Shown here: one piece after another, positions 20,750 through 29,978 of the stretch
Layout: each line of letters begins with the position of its first letter
How positions within the stretch are numbered: position 1 is the stretch's first letter
NCBI GenBank assembly: GCA_902560245.1
Contig: CACELK010000001.1
Span: 34,959-98,958, forward strand
Length of the DNA stretch: 64,000 nucleotides
From: an uncultured Pelagibacteraceae bacterium
GTDB taxonomy: Bacteria > Pseudomonadota > Alphaproteobacteria > Pelagibacterales > Pelagibacteraceae
Direction: 5' to 3'
The notes under the pieces: generated by a model
Seen by the model: the letters and a program-made list of their open reading frames with translations, nothing else
Database searches by the model: none
What the model was told of the DNA's origin: nothing
Made by a program: the position numbers and the translations under genes

Positions 20750-21505
20750 ATGGATTTAAACAGACAAAATATTTTTCAAGCAACAACTGCTAAAAAAACT
20801 GTAGTTTGGGATGAGGGTCTCAGATCATACATGCTAAAGGTCTATAACTACATGGCGACTGGTGTACTTCTTACTGGAATAATTGCTCTTTTGTCATTCA
20901 AAATTTCTGTTGTTACAGATGCTAACGGTGTTATTAGTGGTTTCACAAGTTTTGGAAATGCATTATTTTTTTCAGGTCTAAAGTGGGTAGTTATGTTAGC
21001 TCCACTTGGAATTGTTTTTTATATGAGTTTTGGAATTAATAAAATGAGCTCAGCTAAAGCGCAGACAGTTTTTTGGATTTTTGCAGCATTAATGGGCTTA
21101 TCATTATCGTGGATACTTTTAGTTTATACTGGAGTGAGCGTAGCAAGAGTATTTTTTATCAGCTCTGCAACATTCGGAGCAATGAGCATTTATGGATATA
21201 CAACAAAGAGAGATCTTACTAAACTAGGATCTTTTTTATTTATGGGACTAATTGGAATTATAATCGCTTCATTGGTTAATATATTTTTAAAATCTTCTAT
21301 GATGTATTTTGTAATATCGATTTTGGGAGTATTAATTTTTGTTGGTTTAACCGCATATGATACTCAAAAGATCAAAAACATGTATTCGTCATCTGATAGC
21401 GGTGAAATAATTGGTAAAAAAGCTGTTATGGGTGCTTTAACACTTTATTTAGACTTTATAAATCTGTTTATAATGCTTTTAAGACTTTTCGGTCAAAGAA
21501 GATAA
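20750..21505 (+). CDS. Bax inhibitor-1/YccA family membrane protein
   Basis: Seven TM, GLTAYDTQKIKNMY, LTLYLDFINLFIMLLRLFG. Confidence 0.94.
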   Translation: MDLNRQNIFQATTAKKTVVWDEGLRSYMLKVYNYMATGVLLTGIIALLSFKISVVTDANGVISGFTSFGNALFFSGLKWVVMLAPLGIVFYMSFGINKMSSAKAQTVFWIFAALMGLSLSWILLVYTGVSVARVFFISSATFGAMSIYGYTTKRDLTKLGSFLFMGLIGIIIASLVNIFLKSSMMYFVISILGVLIFVGLTAYDTQKIKNMYSSSDSGEIIGKKAVMGALTLYLDFINLFIMLLRLFGQRR

Positions 21506-21508
21506 TTT

Positions 21509-21853
21509 TTAACCAGCAAGCTTTTTCCAATTAATATTATTTAGCATAGAATAAAGATTATTAGAATTTTTTATTATATTTCCCCTTGAGTCAGTCAATA
21601 AATATTTTAGGTTTTTGCTACTTGGTCTAAAGTTTTTACAAATTTTATATATTGCATTTTCTGTAGCATTTTTAAAAACACTAAAACCAACTTGTCGATT
21701 TGATGTTGTAAGTCCATAGTCTTTCCAAGAACCCTTAGAAACCATTTTTGCGTATAAATTTAGTATAATTTTTAACTCATTTTTATCGAAAAAAAAATTT
21801 TGTTCAAAATTTTTTGATGAATTATTAATTACTAATTTTAAATTTCTACTCAT
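21509..21853 (-). CDS. DUF2794 family protein
   Basis: FFDKNELKIILNLYAKMVSKGSWKDYGL...FSVFKNATENAIYKICK matches the DUF2794 pattern. Confidence 0.82.
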   Translation of the reverse strand: MSRNLKLVINNSSKNFEQNFFFDKNELKIILNLYAKMVSKGSWKDYGLTTSNRQVGFSVFKNATENAIYKICKNFRPSSKNLKYLLTDSRGNIIKNSNNLYSMLNNINWKKLAG

Positions 21854-22397
21854 TTATTTTATATTTGGTTATAAGAGGTACTTGAAAGGCAGTAAAAATA
21901 AATGTTATTGGTAATAAACCCCAAACTTTAAAATTTACCCAAAATTCCTCTGACTGCGTTCTCCAGACAAATTCATTTAATAAAGCAATTGCAAAAAAAA
22001 AATACATCCATCTTTGATTTAAAAGATTCCAACCTTCTTTAGACAAAGATATAGATTTACCAATTATTTTTTTTAAAATAGGTTCTTCAGTAAAAAATTT
22101 TCCAAAAAGCAATGTTAAACCAAAGAGAATATTAATTATTGTAGGTTTAATGTAAATAAAGATTGCATTATTAAAATATATTGTAAGACCACCAAAAAAA
22201 GTTATTAAAACTCCACTTATTAAAGGAACGAATGGTATTTTTTTTTCAATAAGCCAAACAATAGCTAATGAAATAAGGGTTGCAATTATAAATGGTGGTA
22301 TTGCTACTCGTAGATCTTTATCGCTGTTATAGTAAAAAAAGAAAAAGACTACCAACGGTCCAAAATCTGTGACAAATTTAACAAATGATTTATTCAC
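21846..22397 (-). CDS. yciB: septation protein A / inner membrane protein YciB
   Basis: FVTDFGPLVVFFFFYY, LTLLFGKFFTEEPILKKIIGKSISLSKEGWNLLNQRWMYFF, NEFVWRTQSEEFWVNFKVWG. Confidence 0.92.
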   Translation of the reverse strand: MNKSFVKFVTDFGPLVVFFFFYYNSDKDLRVAIPPFIIATLISLAIVWLIEKKIPFVPLISGVLITFFGGLTIYFNNAIFIYIKPTIINILFGLTLLFGKFFTEEPILKKIIGKSISLSKEGWNLLNQRWMYFFFAIALLNEFVWRTQSEEFWVNFKVWGLLPITFIFTAFQVPLITKYKINE

Positions 22398-22477
22398 TAA
22401 TAGATATTAACATAATTAAGAAACTTTTATAATTTTTTTATTGATTTTTTTATTTAAATACACATATAATTTGATTA

Positions 22478-22798
22478 ATGGCAATTCAGAAAGCAAAATT
22501 TTCCATAGGCGATGTAGTTAAACATAAACACTTTGATTTTAGAGGTGTTATTTACGACGTTGACTTTGAATTTAATAATTCCGAGGAATGGTATCAATCT
22601 ATTCCAAAAAACGTTAGACCGAGAAAAGATCAGCCTTTTTATCATTTGCTTGCAGAGAATGATGAAATAACTTACGAAGCTTATGTTTCAGAGCAAAATC
22701 TATTAAGTGATAACTCTGATGAGCCTATAAAACATCCTTTAATTAATGAAATATTTTCAGGAAGAAAAGGATCTAGCTATTTTAAGCAATCCAATTAG
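22478..22798 (+). CDS. hspQ: heat shock protein HspQ (YccV-like)
   Basis: FSIGDVVKHKHFDFRGVIYDVDFEFNNSEEWYQSIPKNVRPRKDQPFYHLLAEN. Confidence 0.93.
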   Translation: MAIQKAKFSIGDVVKHKHFDFRGVIYDVDFEFNNSEEWYQSIPKNVRPRKDQPFYHLLAENDEITYEAYVSEQNLLSDNSDEPIKHPLINEIFSGRKGSSYFKQSN

Positions 22799-22864
22799 TT
22801 AAAAGTCACTTTTTAAACACAATTATCGCAAATCTTAGACATATCATTACTCTAAACTGACCTT

Positions 22865-22933
22865 ATTCTGATCAGGAATGCAAACGTTTCCCTTATATTA
22901 TCTCCCTCAGCATTCCTGATTGGAATTTTTTTT
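22865..22933 (+). terminator. 17-bp hairpin with a 28-nt loop followed by a T8 run (terminator or structured leader)
   Basis: attctgatcaggaatgc (22865-22881) pairs with gcattcctgattggaat (22910-22926), two G-U wobbles; T run 22926-22933. Confidence 0.65.
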
Positions 22934-22979
22934 AAATATCCATTAAAAAAATTGATTTCTTAATATATAAAATCTTGAA

Positions 22980-23687
22980 ATGTTAAACTTATTAAGTCCA
23001 GGAAAAATATTTGAAATTTCTTCGAAATCTACAAAATATGTATTTGTAGTTTTTATAATTGTTTTAACTATTGGTTTGACCGAGTCTTTATTTTTATCGC
23101 CAGAGGACTATAAGCAAAGTCACTCAGTAAGAATTATGTATGTTCACGTACCTGCAGCTTGGACATCAATAGGAATATTTACGGTTGTAGCTTTCTTATC
23201 GATAGGTATTTTTATTTTTAAAAATAAAAATTTTTTTTTAATAACAAAAAGTTTAGTACCGTCAGGTTTTATTTTTAGTATAATCGCTTTAGTTACAGGT
23301 TCAATTTGGGGGAAGCCAACATGGGGTACTTGGTGGGCGTGGGACGCGAGGATTACCTCAATGTTAATTCTTTCATTATTTTATTTTATGTATTTATTAT
23401 CTTGGAGAATTATAAGTGACCAAGAAAAAGCAATTAAAATAAGTTCTTTGATTGCAATAATAGGTGCAATAAATATTCCAATAATAAAATTCTCTGTTAA
23501 TTGGTGGAATACTTTGCACCAAGGTCCATCTATAAAAATTATTGGTGAAACTTCTATCCATTCGTCCATGTTAATTCCACTAGGTATTATGACTGCGGCA
23601 TTTGCCCTGCTCTCTTTGTTAATTTTTTTGATGAAATTTAATACGGAAATGATAAGGATAAAGAATAAAGGATTAGATAGATTGTGA
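22980..23687 (+). CDS. ccmC: heme exporter protein CcmC
   Basis: MYVHVPAAWTSIG, GSIWGKPTWGTWWAWDARITSMLIL, SVNWWNTLHQGPSI. Confidence 0.97.
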   Translation: MLNLLSPGKIFEISSKSTKYVFVVFIIVLTIGLTESLFLSPEDYKQSHSVRIMYVHVPAAWTSIGIFTVVAFLSIGIFIFKNKNFFLITKSLVPSGFIFSIIALVTGSIWGKPTWGTWWAWDARITSMLILSLFYFMYLLSWRIISDQEKAIKISSLIAIIGAINIPIIKFSVNWWNTLHQGPSIKIIGETSIHSSMLIPLGIMTAAFALLSLLIFLMKFNTEMIRIKNKGLDRL

Positions 23688-23917
23688 TGAATGAAATATT
23701 TTTAATGAATGGGTATGGAGTATACGTTTGGTTAGCTTATTTATTTACTCTTTTAAGTTTTACTTCATTATATTTGATAACTAAAATTCAACTTTTGAAA
23801 GAACAAAGAAAATATATTGCTAAATTTGGTTCGCTGAGCAGAGCAAAAAGTGTCATTGCTAAAGAACAAAAACTAAATAAAGAAATACTTGTTAATACTT
23901 TAATCTCTAAAATTTAA
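23684..23917 (+). CDS. ccmD: heme exporter protein CcmD
   Basis: Small single-TM protein with NGYGVYVWLAYLFTL, between ccmC and ccmE. Confidence 0.85.
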   Translation: MMNEIFLMNGYGVYVWLAYLFTLLSFTSLYLITKIQLLKEQRKYIAKFGSLSRAKSVIAKEQKLNKEILVNTLISKI

Positions 23918-23932
23918 CTTTAAAATCCAAAC

Positions 23933-24349
23933 ATGGTTAAAAAAGTTAAATTAAGAATAGTTTTTTTATTAAGTCTTATTTTATCAATAGTTTTGTCTGT
24001 TTACTTAATTTTAAAAGCTTTAGAAAAAGATGTAGTTTACTTTCTTTCACCTTCCGATGTAAAAAATTTAGAAAAAATCGCCTCAAAAAAAGTTAGGGTA
24101 GGCGGTATGGTTAAAGATAAATCAATAGATATAAATTCAGATAGAATTAATTTTGTTGTAACTGATTTTAAAAATGAGATTAATGTTAGTTATTCAGGAT
24201 CAGTTCCAAACTTATTTTCTGAAAATAAAGGAGTGGTAGTAGAGGGTTTTTTGCAAGACAGAAATTATTTGAAAGCAGTAAAAATTTTGGCAAAGCATGA
24301 CGAAAATTATATGCCACCAGAAGTAAAAGAAGCTCTTGGAGGAAAATAA
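23933..24349 (+). CDS. ccmE: cytochrome c maturation protein CcmE
   Basis: [45 protein letters not shown] (heme-binding H and Y). Confidence 0.96.
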   Translation: MVKKVKLRIVFLLSLILSIVLSVYLILKALEKDVVYFLSPSDVKNLEKIASKKVRVGGMVKDKSIDINSDRINFVVTDFKNEINVSYSGSVPNLFSENKGVVVEGFLQDRNYLKAVKILAKHDENYMPPEVKEALGGK

Positions 24350-24350
24350 A

Positions 24351-26231
24351 TTGATAGTAAACTACATAGGTTTTTATTCTTTAGTATTGGGACTTTTTAG
24401 TTCTATTTTAATCTTTGTATTATCAATAAGAAGTTACATATTAAAAATTTTAGATAAACGTATTTTTTCGGTTTCTTTTTTACAACTTTTTTTTGTTTTA
24501 ACTAGTTTTACAAGTCTAATAATTTGTTTTCTTATATCTGATTTTGGTAACGAAACTGTTTTTAATAATTCTCATTCAAATAAACCTATTTTTTATAAAA
24601 TATCTGGTACTTGGGGCAATCATGAGGGAAGTTTACTACTTTGGTTACTTGTTCTAACTTTATTCTTATTTTTATTTATACTTAAGTCTAAAAATGAATT
24701 AAAAAGTTATCGATGTTTAACTTTAGTGTTTCAACAAATAATAATTATTGGATTTTTTTTATTTGTTTTAATTACTTCAAATCCTTTTAACTATTTATTT
24801 CCTGTACCACTAGAGGGACTTGGTTTAAATCCTATACTTCAAGACCCAGCGCTAGCAATACATCCACCAATTTTATACCTAGGCTATGTAGGTTCTTCAT
24901 TGATATTTTCGGCAACACTTGCAGCTGTTATTGAAAACTATGTTTCAAAAGAATGGGCAAAAAATATTAAAATTTGGATTTTAATTTCTTGGATTTTTTT
25001 AACTTTAGGAATCGCATTAGGGTCAATTTGGGCATATTACGAACTTGGTTGGGGTGGTTTTTGGTTTTGGGACCCAGTTGAAAATGTATCATTAATGCCA
25101 TGGATTTGTTTAACTGCTTTATTACACTGTATTTTAGTTCTTGAAAAAAGGGATCTTTTAAAATCTTGGGCCGTAATTTTATCTATTGGGACTTTTACTT
25201 TAAGTATGTGTGGAACATTCTTAGTAAGATCGGGAATACTAAATTCAGTACATACATTTGCAAATGATCCTTCAAGAGGTATTTTTATTTTATCTTTTTT
25301 ATTTTTTCTAATTTTAATGTCTTTAGCTATTTTTTTTATCTTTTTTAAAGAAGAAAAAAAAAATTATCATAAAATTTATTTTTTAAGTAAAGAAGTTTCA
25401 ATTATAATTAACAACTGGTTTTTAATGTATTTTTTATCTGTTGTATTAATAGGGACTCTATATCCTATTTTTTTAGAAGTTATAATAGACCATAAAATAT
25501 CAGTTGGACCACCATTTTATAATAAATTAATAATTCCATTTTTAATTCTTTTTCTAATTTTTATGTCTTTTGCTCCGGGTGTAAAATGGATTAGAGAAAA
25601 TAATATTAAAAAAGAATTTAAACTTTTAATTTTATTTATTATTTCTTTGTTGACATCTTTTTTTATTTACGATTTGTTAGGAAAAAAAAGCTTAATTAAT
25701 ACTGTTCTGCTTTCAGCTTCATTATATTTGTTTTTAATTACAATTAAAGACTTCTTTTCAAAAGAATTACTTAATCTTCCACAAAAAATATCTCACTTGG
25801 GTTTCAGTATGTTGATATTAAGTATTATATTAAATAGTATTTTATCAAACGAAATTACTATTAACTTAAAGGTCGGTGAAAAATTTTCTTTTAAAAATGA
25901 AAACATTTATTTTGAGTCGCTACAAAATGAGAAAAACAAAAACTATCAGGCTGTGGTTGGCATTTTTAAAATTGAAGATGAAAAAAAAAATATTTATCAG
26001 TTTCAACCAGAACTTAGAATTTATGATCAGCCAGAGATAATTACAAGTGAAGCAGATATTAAAATGTCTTTGTTTACTGATAAATTTTTAGTTATGAATA
26101 AAATTAAAGGAAATGAATATTTTAATGTAAGATATCAAATAAAACCTTTTATGCTCTGGATATGGGTGTCGTCACTGTTACTGACCGTAGGTGCATTTTT
26201 AAGTTTATACAGAAGATTGTATGAAAAATAA
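24351..26231 (+). CDS. ccmF: cytochrome c heme lyase CcmF
   Basis: SGTWGNHEGSLLLW, DPALAIHPPILYLGYVG, GWGGFWFWDPVENVSLMPW. Likely TTG start at 24351 after ggagg; track ORF opens at TTG 24336. Confidence 0.96.
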   Translation: MIVNYIGFYSLVLGLFSSILIFVLSIRSYILKILDKRIFSVSFLQLFFVLTSFTSLIICFLISDFGNETVFNNSHSNKPIFYKISGTWGNHEGSLLLWLLVLTLFLFLFILKSKNELKSYRCLTLVFQQIIIIGFFLFVLITSNPFNYLFPVPLEGLGLNPILQDPALAIHPPILYLGYVGSSLIFSATLAAVIENYVSKEWAKNIKIWILISWIFLTLGIALGSIWAYYELGWGGFWFWDPVENVSLMPWICLTALLHCILVLEKRDLLKSWAVILSIGTFTLSMCGTFLVRSGILNSVHTFANDPSRGIFILSFLFFLILMSLAIFFIFFKEEKKNYHKIYFLSKEVSIIINNWFLMYFLSVVLIGTLYPIFLEVIIDHKISVGPPFYNKLIIPFLILFLIFMSFAPGVKWIRENNIKKEFKLLILFIISLLTSFFIYDLLGKKSLINTVLLSASLYLFLITIKDFFSKELLNLPQKISHLGFSMLILSIILNSILSNEITINLKVGEKFSFKNENIYFESLQNEKNKNYQAVVGIFKIEDEKKNIYQFQPELRIYDQPEIITSEADIKMSLFTDKFLVMNKIKGNEYFNVRYQIKPFMLWIWVSSLLLTVGAFLSLYRRLYEK

Positions 26232-26742
26232 ATTCCTGATAATTACATTGTTATTATTTTTAATTTTCTGTTTTTTTGTGTTTTTTAAAAGCTTAGAAAC
26301 CTCAAGTATTTATGTTCCTGAAAAAATTGAAACTAAAAATTTACCTAATTTCATATCTAGAGATTTATTTTCTGAAAAAGAAATTTCATCTAATGAAATA
26401 TTTCAGGGAAGCGATTATTATATTTTAAATATTTGGGCCAGCTGGTGTGCCCCATGCAAAAAGGAACATCCACAATTAATGCAATTGAGCAAAAATCCCT
26501 CAATAAAAATGATTGGTTTAAACTATAAAGACAATCCAAAAAAAGCAAAAAAATTTCTAAATGATCTTGGAAATCCTTTTTTAGTAAATTTAGTAGATAA
26601 AAGTGGAATTATTTCTATTGAATTTGGCGGTTATGGAATACCAGAAACTTTTTTAATTAATAAAAATAAAAAAATAATTAAAACTTTTATCGGATATTTA
26701 ACAGATGAGTCGATAATACAAATTAATCAAATTGTAAAATGA
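26221..26742 (+). CDS. ccmG: thiol:disulfide interchange protein CcmG/DsbE
   Basis: NIWASWCAPCKKEHP, GIPETFLI. Confidence 0.95.
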   Translation: MKNKFLIITLLLFLIFCFFVFFKSLETSSIYVPEKIETKNLPNFISRDLFSEKEISSNEIFQGSDYYILNIWASWCAPCKKEHPQLMQLSKNPSIKMIGLNYKDNPKKAKKFLNDLGNPFLVNLVDKSGIISIEFGGYGIPETFLINKNKKIIKTFIGYLTDESIIQINQIVK

Positions 26743-27110
26743 AGTTTACTAAAACAATTTTTTTATTATTTTTTTTGATGAGTTTATTCTCAGAAAGCTT
26801 AGCCAATAAAGATGATCAACTAATTTACAAGATTTCAAAAAATTTAAGATGCATAATATGTCAAGGCCAGTCTATTTATGATTCTCAATCAGATTTTGCA
26901 TTGAGCATGAAACTTCTTATTAAAAAAAAAATTGAAGAGGGTAAAAGTGAACAGGAGATTTATGAATTTCTTAAAGAAAAATATGGTGAATGGATAGTAT
27001 ACGACACTAGTTTAGACAAAAAAACGTTTATTCTATGGGGATTGCCGGTATTGTTATTTTTTTTAGGAGGTGCAATAATAATTAAAAAATTAGTTTTTAG
27101 AAAGATTTAG
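26739..27110 (+). CDS. ccmH: cytochrome c maturation protein CcmH
   Basis: NLRCIICQGQSIYDSQSDFALSMK, KEKYGEWIVYD. Confidence 0.95.
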   Translation: MKFTKTIFLLFFLMSLFSESLANKDDQLIYKISKNLRCIICQGQSIYDSQSDFALSMKLLIKKKIEEGKSEQEIYEFLKEKYGEWIVYDTSLDKKTFILWGLPVLLFFLGGAIIIKKLVFRKI

Positions 27111-27140
27111 CTATATAAATAAATATATAAAATAAAAAAT

Positions 27141-27665
27141 ATGAAATTTAAATTTGTAGATAAACTTTTAATATTTGCTAATGTTTTTTTAATTTTAATG
27201 CTTCCTTTGAAAAGTGAAGAATTAAATAAAATAAATAGTGGTCATGAATTTAATATATTTACAGGCATGTTTGACTTTAGCGATGATGGAAAAAGATCAA
27301 CTATTCTTGGATTTCAACACCAGAATGAAAATTTAGTAAGAGATAGTTTTTTTGGAACACTCTCACCTGTAACAGGCGCTTTGATTACACAAGATAGCGC
27401 GACATACTTTTATACTGGAGTTCAAGCAATGTATAAAGTTGGAGGTATTAATATCACACCTAGTTTTACGCCTGGGATATATAATCAAGGTGATGGCAAA
27501 GATCTAGGACATATGGTAGAATTTAAAAGTGAAGTACAATTATCATTAGAATTACCAAAAGAAAGTCAATTTGGTTTTTCTTATAACCATATTTCTAATG
27601 CAAGTTTAGGAGATAAAAATCCTGGGGCAAATAGTTATATGTTCAATTTTCTTAAAAAGTTTTAA
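27141..27665 (+). CDS. acyloxyacyl hydrolase / PagL-like lipid A 3-O-deacylase
   Basis: Signal peptide; FGFSYNHISNASLGDKNPGANSYMFNFLKKF matches the C-terminal H-S-N-x-G PagL motif. Confidence 0.82.
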   Translation: MKFKFVDKLLIFANVFLILMLPLKSEELNKINSGHEFNIFTGMFDFSDDGKRSTILGFQHQNENLVRDSFFGTLSPVTGALITQDSATYFYTGVQAMYKVGGINITPSFTPGIYNQGDGKDLGHMVEFKSEVQLSLELPKESQFGFSYNHISNASLGDKNPGANSYMFNFLKKF

Positions 27666-27674
27666 AAAATTTCA

Positions 27675-28826
27675 ATGAATTTAAAAGATTGTCACAATTT
27701 TAGTGATTTTAGAAAATTAGCAAAACAAAAATTACCGTCACCTATATTTCACTATATAGATGGTGCAGCAGATGATGAAATAACTTACGCTAGAAATACA
27801 AGTGCTTTTGATGATGTCGATTTAGTTCCGAATGTTTTAAGAGGAGTTGAAGATGTTGATTTATCAACTACAATCTTTGGTAAAAAACTAGATTTACCTT
27901 TTTATCTTTCACCAACAGCTTTACAAAGACTTTTTCACTATGATGGAGAAAGAGCAGTAGGAAAAGCTGCTCAAAAATTTAATACAATGTTTGGTGTTTC
28001 GGCTTTAGCTACTGTTAGTGTAGAGGAAATATCCTCGATGATAGATACTCCAAAAATGTTTCAGTTTTATTTTCATAAAGATAGGGGTCTAAATGACTCT
28101 TGTTTGGAAAGAGCAAAGGCAGCTAAATTTGATGTTATGGCTTTAACAGTAGATACAATAACAGGAGGTAATCGTGAAAGAGATTTAAGGACTGGTTTTA
28201 CATCTCCTCCTAAACTAACTTTATCAAGTTTGTTTAGTTTCGCAATAAAACCAATGTGGGGAATAAATTATTTAACTAAAGGTAAGTTTGAATTACCTCA
28301 TCTTCAAGATTATGTAAAAGAAGGTACTGATACCAATACCTCAATCGGAAATTATTTTTCCACAATGTTAGATCAATCTATGAACTGGAAAGATGCTGAA
28401 AAACTTTGCGCTCAATGGGGTGGACATTTTGCGCTGAAAGGGGTGATGAGTGTCGAGGATGCTAAGAGAGCGGTTGATATTGGATGTACAGGTATAATGG
28501 TTTCAAATCATGGAGGAAGACAACTTGATGGATCAAGATCTCCATTTGATCAACTTGCCGAGATTGTGGATGCAGTCGGAGATAAACTTGACGTAATTTG
28601 CGAAGGTGGAATTCATAGAGGGACTCATATGCTTAAAGCGTTATCACTAGGCGCTAAGGCTTGTTCTGGTGGAAGATTGTATCTCTACGCTTTAGCTGCA
28701 GGCGGGCAACCAGGTGTTGAGAGAGCTATTGAGAAATATAAGGCTGAATTAGTGAGAGATATGAAATTAATGGGTTGTACTAAAATTAGTGATCTGAACA
28801 GAGATAATTTAAGATTCAGAAGATAG
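27675..28826 (+). CDS. FMN-dependent alpha-hydroxy-acid dehydrogenase (LldD/glycolate oxidase family), paralog 1
   Basis: IFHYIDGAADDEIT, ALTVDTITGGNRERD, FALKGVMSVEDAKRA, VSNHGGRQLDGSRSPFDQL. Confidence 0.93.
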   Translation: MNLKDCHNFSDFRKLAKQKLPSPIFHYIDGAADDEITYARNTSAFDDVDLVPNVLRGVEDVDLSTTIFGKKLDLPFYLSPTALQRLFHYDGERAVGKAAQKFNTMFGVSALATVSVEEISSMIDTPKMFQFYFHKDRGLNDSCLERAKAAKFDVMALTVDTITGGNRERDLRTGFTSPPKLTLSSLFSFAIKPMWGINYLTKGKFELPHLQDYVKEGTDTNTSIGNYFSTMLDQSMNWKDAEKLCAQWGGHFALKGVMSVEDAKRAVDIGCTGIMVSNHGGRQLDGSRSPFDQLAEIVDAVGDKLDVICEGGIHRGTHMLKALSLGAKACSGGRLYLYALAAGGQPGVERAIEKYKAELVRDMKLMGCTKISDLNRDNLRFRR

Positions 28827-29977
28827 TGAGTTTAAAAAATTGTCATAACTTTGAGGATTTTAGAAAACTTGCTAAAAAAAAATTACCTTCACCAATTTTT
28901 GATTATATTGATGGTGGTTCAGATGATGAAACTACACTAAGAAGAAACACGGAGTCATTTAATGACTGTGATTTGGTTCCTAATATTCTTGCTAGTGTTG
29001 GTAATCCAGATTTATCAACTTCTTTATTCGGTAGAAAAATTGATATGCCTATCTTTCTTTCGCCTGCTGCGATGCAAAGACTTTATCACCATGAGGGAGA
29101 TATAGCCTCTGCAAGAGCTGCAGATAAATTTGGAACTTTTTACAGTATGTCCTCTATGGGCAATAATACTATTGAAGAAGTTTCTAATATTTCAAGTGGC
29201 CCAAAATTATTTCAATTATATGTTCACAAAGACAGATCGATTTCAGATGATTTAATTGAAAGATCAAGAAGATCTGGATTTGATGCAATGTGTTTGACTG
29301 TGGATACCCTTGTAGCAGGGAATAGAGAAAGAGACCATAGATCAGGATTTACAACACCACCAAAACTAACTCTTAAAAGTTTAATGAGTTTTATTATGCG
29401 ACCTGAGTGGGTGTTTAATTATTTAACTCATAAAAAATTTGAATTATCCAATGTTGCCAAAAAAACAGAAAAAGGAACAAATATTGCAAAATCAGTAATG
29501 GAATATATTAACGAGCAATACGATCCAGCAATGAGCTGGAAAGATGCAGAGTACTGCGTAAAAAAATGGAATGGTCCTTTCGCGCTAAAAGGTGTTATGT
29601 CAGTAGATGATGCAAAAAAAGCTATTGATATTGGTTGCAGCGCTATAATGATTTCAAATCATGGTGGTAGGCAATTAGATGGATCAAGATCACCTTTTGA
29701 CCAAGTAAAAGCAATCTCTGATGCAGTCGGTGATAAATTAGAAATCATATTGGATGGAGGAGTTAGAAGAGGTACTCACGTATTAAAGGCTTTAGCGGCC
29801 GGAGCTAAAGCATGTAGCTTTGGTAAAATGTTTTTATTTTCTTTAGCAGCCGGTGGTCAAAAAGGAGTCGAGAAACTTCTTCAAAACATGCAGGATGAAA
29901 TTAGAAGAAATATGGTGTTGATGGGTTGTAAGAATCTTAAAGAAATTGATTCATCAAAAATAATATATAGAAAATAA
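28826..29977 (+). CDS. FMN-dependent alpha-hydroxy-acid dehydrogenase (LldD/glycolate oxidase family), paralog 2
   Basis: GTG start overlapping the paralog 1 stop; IFDYIDGGSDDETT, CLTVDTLVAGNRERD, FALKGVMSVDDAKKA, ISNHGGRQLDGSRSPFDQV, DGGVRRGTH. Confidence 0.93.
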   Translation: MSLKNCHNFEDFRKLAKKKLPSPIFDYIDGGSDDETTLRRNTESFNDCDLVPNILASVGNPDLSTSLFGRKIDMPIFLSPAAMQRLYHHEGDIASARAADKFGTFYSMSSMGNNTIEEVSNISSGPKLFQLYVHKDRSISDDLIERSRRSGFDAMCLTVDTLVAGNRERDHRSGFTTPPKLTLKSLMSFIMRPEWVFNYLTHKKFELSNVAKKTEKGTNIAKSVMEYINEQYDPAMSWKDAEYCVKKWNGPFALKGVMSVDDAKKAIDIGCSAIMISNHGGRQLDGSRSPFDQVKAISDAVGDKLEIILDGGVRRGTHVLKALAAGAKACSFGKMFLFSLAAGGQKGVEKLLQNMQDEIRRNMVLMGCKNLKEIDSSKIIYRK

Positions 29978-29978
29978 A

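Noticed and set aside
22865-22933. 6S RNA
   Set aside because: Only a single stem with a 28-nt loop; no central bubble or about 180-nt architecture could be traced.
27675-29977. Recent tandem duplication or assembly artefact of the two oxidase genes
   Set aside because: The proteins differ throughout, including motif residues and codons, so this is an old paralog pair.
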